Below the pieces are notes generated by a model. That model saw nothing but the letters and a program-made list of their open reading frames with translations. It did no database searches and was not told the DNA's origin. This document shows, one piece after another, positions 51,271 through 55,083 of a stretch of DNA of 55,083 nt (the first letter of the stretch is position 1; each line of letters opens with the position of its first letter). Origin of the DNA: Streptomyces sp. SA15. Its GTDB lineage: Bacteria > Actinomycetota > Actinomycetes > Streptomycetales > Streptomycetaceae. The position numbers were made by a program, and so were the translations under genes. Where the stretch lies: assembly GCF_002291145.1 (NCBI RefSeq), contig NZ_NTGE01000165.1:1-55083 (forward strand), in the 5' to 3' direction.

Positions 51271-53922
51271 CTAGGCCCACTCGACTCCGAGTTCGGCGAG
51301 GGCGGCGCGTTGGTCGTGGGTGAGCCTGTCGCGTCTTGATTTGGTGTTGGAGATCCATACGCCGAGCTTGTGCTGGTGTTCCTGGCCGTCGATGACCACG
51401 CGTTCGACGTGTCCCCTCGGCACTGCCTTGTGAACGCCCTCGCGCTGGATGTACTGGGTGAGGGCCGCCAGACCGCGTTGGAAGGCTGATGCCTTCGCCC
51501 CGTCCTTCGCGGACGGGGTCGGTGCGGGCGGTTCGGCGGGTTTCACGCCCAGCGCTGTCAGCCGTTGCTGCTGTTCCTCGGAGAGTTCCGCCCAGTTGCG
51601 TCGTTGCCGCTGGAGCCATTTGCCGAGGTCGTCGCCTTCGTAGAGGACGCCGGGGGCGATGTCGGGCAGGACGCCGCCTGGTTCGTCGGCGGCGAGTTCG
51701 GTGAGGATGCGGTAGTAGCGTTGCCAGTCCAGTGGCCAGGGGCAGTTCCAGTCCGGGTCGATCTGGGCGAGCTGTGCGGCGCGGGCTGCGGCGCGCTGCG
51801 GGTTCTTGCCGAGGCCGTCCTTGCGGCGGAGGTTGGCCATGTGTTCCCCGACCGGGACCAGCTCGCTGTCGGCGTCGCCCCATACGGCGTCGCGTCTGGG
51901 GGCGAGGTGGCCGTGGGCGCGGTGGAAGGAGCGGAGTGCGGCGAGTTTGTTCTCCCAGGCTTCGTCGCCGGGCTCCCACACCATCCCGGCTTCGTCGAGC
52001 AGCATCTTGCGGTGGGGATCGAGTTCGCCCACACGGTACACGCGCCGCTGTTGGTGGACCCACCGCCCCAGCGGGAACGCCTTGGTGACGCCGGCCTCGG
52101 TCTCGGTGTCGTACGGCACTGGGTACAGGCCGGTGATGTGGTTGTCCTTCCGCCAGCGCAGCAGGGCTTGGTAGCCCTCCAGCCACACCAACGACTCGGG
52201 CCGGTACACCCGGGTGCGCAAGAACGCCGCGATCGTCGCCGCGTCCCTCGAGGTGGAGAAGTGCAGCAGCGCTGACTCGACTGCGCCCTCGCTCTTGTGC
52301 TGCCCGCCGTCGCCTTCGGTGGTGGTGCCGATGATCCGCCCGTCCTCGTCCCGCTTCACGTGCACGTGCCGCCGCCCGCTGGTCAGCGCCCGGCTGGCGA
52401 GCTGTTCGACGAGGCGTTCCGAGTGTGAGCGCAGGCCTTGGAGGACCGCTACCAGGGGTGCGAACGAGGCGGAGGCGACCATGTCGGTCGGGTTCTCACC
52501 GGACTGCAGGAAGACGGGCACGATGATCCTGGCCACCTTGGTCGTGCCGTCGGGGTTCGGGCGCAGGGCCCGGCCGATGTTCTGCACGATCTCCACCTGG
52601 GAGCCGCGGGTGTCGGCGAAACACACCGCCTCCACGCCCCGCTCACCGACGATGTCGACGCCTTCGCCGAGCACCCGGACGGAGGCGAGGAAAGCGCGGT
52701 GTACGCGGCGGCCCGCGGCGTCGATGCCGCCTGCGAACTGCCGTAGGGCTTCGCGCCGCTCAGCGACGAGGTGGTCGCCGCACAGCCATGCCGACCACAC
52801 CCTCTCCGGCGGTACGTGGCGGCCGGCCTCCAGCTGGTAGAACTCCGCGTCGATCGACGACTTCGGCAGGGAATCCGCGCTGGCCAGAGCTTCGTCGGAG
52901 ACCTTGGCCGCGTACAGCTCGGCGGCCGTCTGCGGCATCTTCTCTGCGAACGCCATCGCCTCCTCCACCCGTTGGTGGAAGGTCATGACCGTGCGCAGGT
53001 TCCGCGCGGCGGCGTGCTCCAGGAGCGCGGTCTGCAGCAGCGCCAGCCGCCGGCCCCGCTGCGCCTCCTCTGATACTTCCTGGACGGGGGAGGGGTCGTG
53101 GATCTCCAGCACGTCGATCTCGAACCCGGCGAGGATGCCGCGTTCGATCGCCTCGGACAGTTCGAGCTCGTAGATCCACTCGCCGTACGGGCCGTCCGGG
53201 TCGGACGCCATGGTGGCGATCTGCAGCTCCTGGCCGTCCTTGCCTCTCCGCGGCCGGGGGGAGGCGAGGATGCGTGGGGTGGCGGTCAGGTAGAGCCGGA
53301 AGTCCGCCGGGATGCGGGTGTTGTCGTGGATCGCCGCCCACGGCCGCCCAAGATCACCGGTGGTTGAGTGGGCTTCGTCGACGACGGCGAGGTCGAACGG
53401 GGCCATCGTCTGTCCGTACAGCCGCTCTCCGCCCGCCAGAGCCGCCTCCAGCGGCCCGCGAACGCGTCCCTGACCCAGCGGGTCCTCCGGATCGTCGCGG
53501 TCCACGAGGGAGGCGTACGTGGCGAACACGACCACCGGCCCATGCCCCGCCCACAGCGCCAACTGGATCGCGTTCGTGGTGGTCCGTACGCCCAGCTGCT
53601 CCAGGACGTCGTCCTTCTCCAGCGAGCACACCCCGACCATCGGCCCGTTGTGACCGACCCTCCGCCACGCCTGAACGGTCTGCACGAGCAGATCGAGGGT
53701 GGGGACCATGACGAGGATCCGCCCGCCACGGAAACACTCCAGCGCAGCCCACGCAGCAGTGATCGTCTTGCCGGACCCCGTGGCGGACACCACCGTGGCG
53801 CGCGCCCCTTCCGCGGGCACAGAGGACCTTGCAGGGAATCCGACCCACTTACGGATACGCGCGGTCGCATCCACCTGGTGCTCTCTGAGCACGATTCTCT
53901 GCATTCCAAACTGTCCTGTCAT
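51271..53922 (-). CDS. Telomere-proximal SF2 helicase with helicase-associated (HA) domains, TtrA-like
   Basis: ATG 53922 is chosen for GAGGA just upstream on the minus strand; the frame is open to 53952. The 883-residue protein has Walker A SATGSGKT (residues 46-53), DEAH at 182-185, LTATP at 212-216 and motif VI QNIGRALRPNP. From about residue 600 it carries HA-type repeats (GRWVHQQRRVYRVGELDPHRKMLLDEAGMVW, FHRAHGHLAPRRDA, LGKWLQRQRRNW, KLGVWISNTKSRRDRL). Helicases of this build (TtrA) are encoded next to the telomeres of Streptomyces linear chromosomes and plasmids and have been linked to conjugal transfer. Its place 1.2 kb from the telomere fits. Confidence 0.88.
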   Translation of the reverse strand: MTGQFGMQRIVLREHQVDATARIRKWVGFPARSSVPAEGARATVVSATGSGKTITAAWAALECFRGGRILVMVPTLDLLVQTVQAWRRVGHNGPMVGVCSLEKDDVLEQLGVRTTTNAIQLALWAGHGPVVVFATYASLVDRDDPEDPLGQGRVRGPLEAALAGGERLYGQTMAPFDLAVVDEAHSTTGDLGRPWAAIHDNTRIPADFRLYLTATPRILASPRPRRGKDGQELQIATMASDPDGPYGEWIYELELSEAIERGILAGFEIDVLEIHDPSPVQEVSEEAQRGRRLALLQTALLEHAAARNLRTVMTFHQRVEEAMAFAEKMPQTAAELYAAKVSDEALASADSLPKSSIDAEFYQLEAGRHVPPERVWSAWLCGDHLVAERREALRQFAGGIDAAGRRVHRAFLASVRVLGEGVDIVGERGVEAVCFADTRGSQVEIVQNIGRALRPNPDGTTKVARIIVPVFLQSGENPTDMVASASFAPLVAVLQGLRSHSERLVEQLASRALTSGRRHVHVKRDEDGRIIGTTTEGDGGQHKSEGAVESALLHFSTSRDAATIAAFLRTRVYRPESLVWLEGYQALLRWRKDNHITGLYPVPYDTETEAGVTKAFPLGRWVHQQRRVYRVGELDPHRKMLLDEAGMVWEPGDEAWENKLAALRSFHRAHGHLAPRRDAVWGDADSELVPVGEHMANLRRKDGLGKNPQRAAARAAQLAQIDPDWNCPWPLDWQRYYRILTELAADEPGGVLPDIAPGVLYEGDDLGKWLQRQRRNWAELSEEQQQRLTALGVKPAEPPAPTPSAKDGAKASAFQRGLAALTQYIQREGVHKAVPRGHVERVVIDGQEHQHKLGVWISNTKSRRDRLTHDQRAALAELGVEWA

Positions 53923-53982
53923 CAGTTCCTCTTGCCGAAAGCGGCGTTGCAACCCGATGTCTCATCGATGGCAGGTGAGCTT

Positions 53983-54663
53983 TTAAGCGCCGAGCCCTTT
54001 GAGACCCCATTCATCGAGCCCGGAGTAGACCGTTGCCGTTCGGCACTGCGGTGCCAGCATGCACTCAGCTTCCCCGCGGTAGACGGCCACAAGAGAGTCA
54101 GCTCCTCGCCACCACGTGTCTGCACGTCCGGCAACCTCCAAGACCGGTTCCAAGCCGTCGAGTTGCAGCGCCTCCACGGCTTCACCGGTCACCGTGGTGA
54201 TAGTGCGGGCGCACCGGCGGGCATGATCTGCGAGGGCCACCGACTCCACCCACCCCGCGATGCTCCCATGCAGAGGCACCCAAGTGCCGGCATGGATACC
54301 GAACTCCCCCTCGGGACCAAGCATGAAAGCGTAGGGAAGCGCGGTGCGCTGCAGCCCGGCCCCGAACCACCAGCCCTCCGCCTCCGCCCCCTCAGGGACG
54401 TCCGCACTCAGCGAACTGGGACCGCCGTCGTAGTGCGGAGACGGAGGGAGAGCTATCCCGCCCCAGATTTCCTGATACGCCACAGCACGGTCAATCTCTG
54501 CTGCCGGGATTCCATGCTCCAGCCACCGGACCCGGTGCTGCTCCACACCAGGATCAGGAATCCGGTAACCGTGGATTCGGACGAAATATTGAGCCCTGCG
54601 CGTAAGCCCATCAGGAATCTTTTCCCTGATCGTCACTCGATCCACCTCATCGAATCTGATCAC
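53983..54663 (-). CDS. SUKH-like protein of unknown function, last gene before the telomere
   Basis: ATG 54663 gives 226 residues ending in TAA 53983-53985. The middle part (PYAFMLGPEGEFGIHAGTWVPLHGSIAGWVESVALADHARR) resembles the strand-helix part of SMI1/KNR4-like proteins, including the GWVES helix start. The C-terminal part is less clear. It lies 60 bases upstream of the helicase on the same strand, so the two may be cotranscribed. A SUKH role is tentative. Confidence 0.5.
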   Translation of the reverse strand: MIRFDEVDRVTIREKIPDGLTRRAQYFVRIHGYRIPDPGVEQHRVRWLEHGIPAAEIDRAVAYQEIWGGIALPPSPHYDGGPSSLSADVPEGAEAEGWWFGAGLQRTALPYAFMLGPEGEFGIHAGTWVPLHGSIAGWVESVALADHARRCARTITTVTGEAVEALQLDGLEPVLEVAGRADTWWRGADSLVAVYRGEAECMLAPQCRTATVYSGLDEWGLKGLGA

Positions 54664-54790
54664 CCTGTCGAGCTCACATAGCCTTGAGGGTGTGACTGAT
54701 TTTTCCCAACTCTACATGCTGCATCAAACGGAGGCACGTACTACGCTGAAATTCGACACGAACGAGCAGCCCCCTCCTCGCAGCCAGCCA

Positions 54791-55083
54791 GGCCCGCGTC
54801 AGCGGGCCTGAAGGGACTGGAGGCGCAGCCGGAAGGACCGTTGAGGGCGGGGGAGCACAGCGGACCCGCCCGGCTGGCCTGGAGCGTCAGCGGAGGGCCG
54901 GATCCAGGACGAAGTCCTGCTGCTCCCGGGAGCGCAGCGGACGGAGCGTCAACCTGACTGCGTAGCAGTCAGGTTGAGCGGGACGCGCAGCGTCCCGCCA
55001 GCGCTCCCGCGGAGCGGGAGCGCAACAACCGCGCGCAGCGCGGTTGTTCGCTTGCACATCGCGCAGCGATGTGGTACCCGCTC
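54791..55083. other. Streptomyces-type telomere with palindrome array
   Basis: The last 293 bases contain a series of palindromes with 3-4-base or no loops: 54791-54808, 54905-54919, 54922-54933, 54950-54976, 54978-54998, 55001-55023, 55024-55048 and 55055-55073, most with GCA, GTA or GGA loops. Read from the end inward the sequence starts GAGCGGGTACCACATCGC, matching known Streptomyces telomeres, which begin CCCGCGGAGCGGGTACC. About six terminal bases therefore appear missing. In these replicons the 3' overhang folds on such hairpins and a terminal protein (Tpg) primes end patching. No tap or tpg gene is in the window. Confidence 0.92.

Noticed and set aside
1..55083. tRNA, rRNA or riboswitch genes
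   Set aside because: No cloverleaf with conserved TTCGA/TFC loop context, no rRNA-like stretch and no recognisable riboswitch core was seen when reading the intergenic regions.

Overview
The window is high-GC DNA that reads as the right-hand end of a Streptomyces (or very close actinomycete) linear replicon. Four things point there: the codon bias (G/C third positions, frequent GTG starts, a rare TTA codon in one gene), Streptomyces-type families (HxlR, ECF42 sigma factor, DUF6233-like and DUF6415-like proteins, I36 inhibitor), a terminal helicase gene, and a last ~290 bases packed with palindromes that match the classical Streptomyces telomere pattern. The sequence seems to stop only a few bases short of the physical end. 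Whether the replicon is the chromosome or a linear plasmid cannot be decided here.

Layout. 1-4.2 kb: a 5'-truncated lectin-like protein, a frameshifted HAF-repeat gene and two paralogous SNase-like proteins. 4.28-6.11 kb: an ISL3-type IS with 43-bp perfect inverted repeats and a frameshifted transposase. 6.2-21.5 kb: a nested island. An XRE-type regulator gene is split into a C-terminal piece (about 6.2-6.5 kb) and an N-terminal piece (21.1-21.5 kb), both on the minus strand. Deleting the 14,598 bp between them restores one reading frame. The island holds hxlR, an NAD(P)-binding oxidoreductase, SnoaL-like genes, a 7.1-kb Tn3-family transposon with a tyrosine recombinase (TnpI type) and a metzincin protease gene as cargo, and an operon of three tyrosine recombinases plus a coiled-coil protein.

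21.6-25.4 kb: an operon of a family 2 glycosyltransferase, an archaeal-type S-adenosylmethionine synthetase and a TIM-barrel isomerase. It ends abruptly at a junction with a truncated arsenite-type permease gene. 25.7-30.2 kb: small zinc-motif protein, broken DUF6233-like gene, DGPF/YciI protein with its ECF42 sigma factor, and an LRV-type repeat protein. 30.4-32.5 kb: an IS701-like IS carrying a SUKH (SMI1/KNR4) gene inside its inverted repeats. 32.6-34.1 kb: quinone-reductase-like enzyme and MerR regulator behind a 19-bp-spacer MerR-type promoter. 34.1-37.0 kb: IS21-type element with a nonsense codon in istA and an extra zinc-ribbon gene. 37.4-43.1 kb: secreted trypsin-like protease, several small Streptomyces proteins, a GTGCGC-rich intergenic repeat patch, AraC regulator, I36 protease inhibitor and a lipoprotein. 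43.4-46.9 kb: a membrane-anchored Mrr-type nuclease with a small exported partner, divergent from an 832-residue helical-repeat protein. 46.9-51.2 kb: a second recombinase/coiled-coil operon. 51.3-55.1 kb: TtrA-like SF2 helicase, a SUKH-like protein and the telomere.

Overall this is subtelomeric accessory DNA shaped by at least six mobile elements, with many frameshifted or truncated genes. The units that look intact and cooperative are the glycosyltransferase/SAM synthetase/isomerase operon, the DGPF-ECF42 pair, the MerR-oxidoreductase pair, the protease inhibitor-lipoprotein pair, the Mrr/exported-peptide/helical-repeat cluster and the terminal helicase with the telomere.
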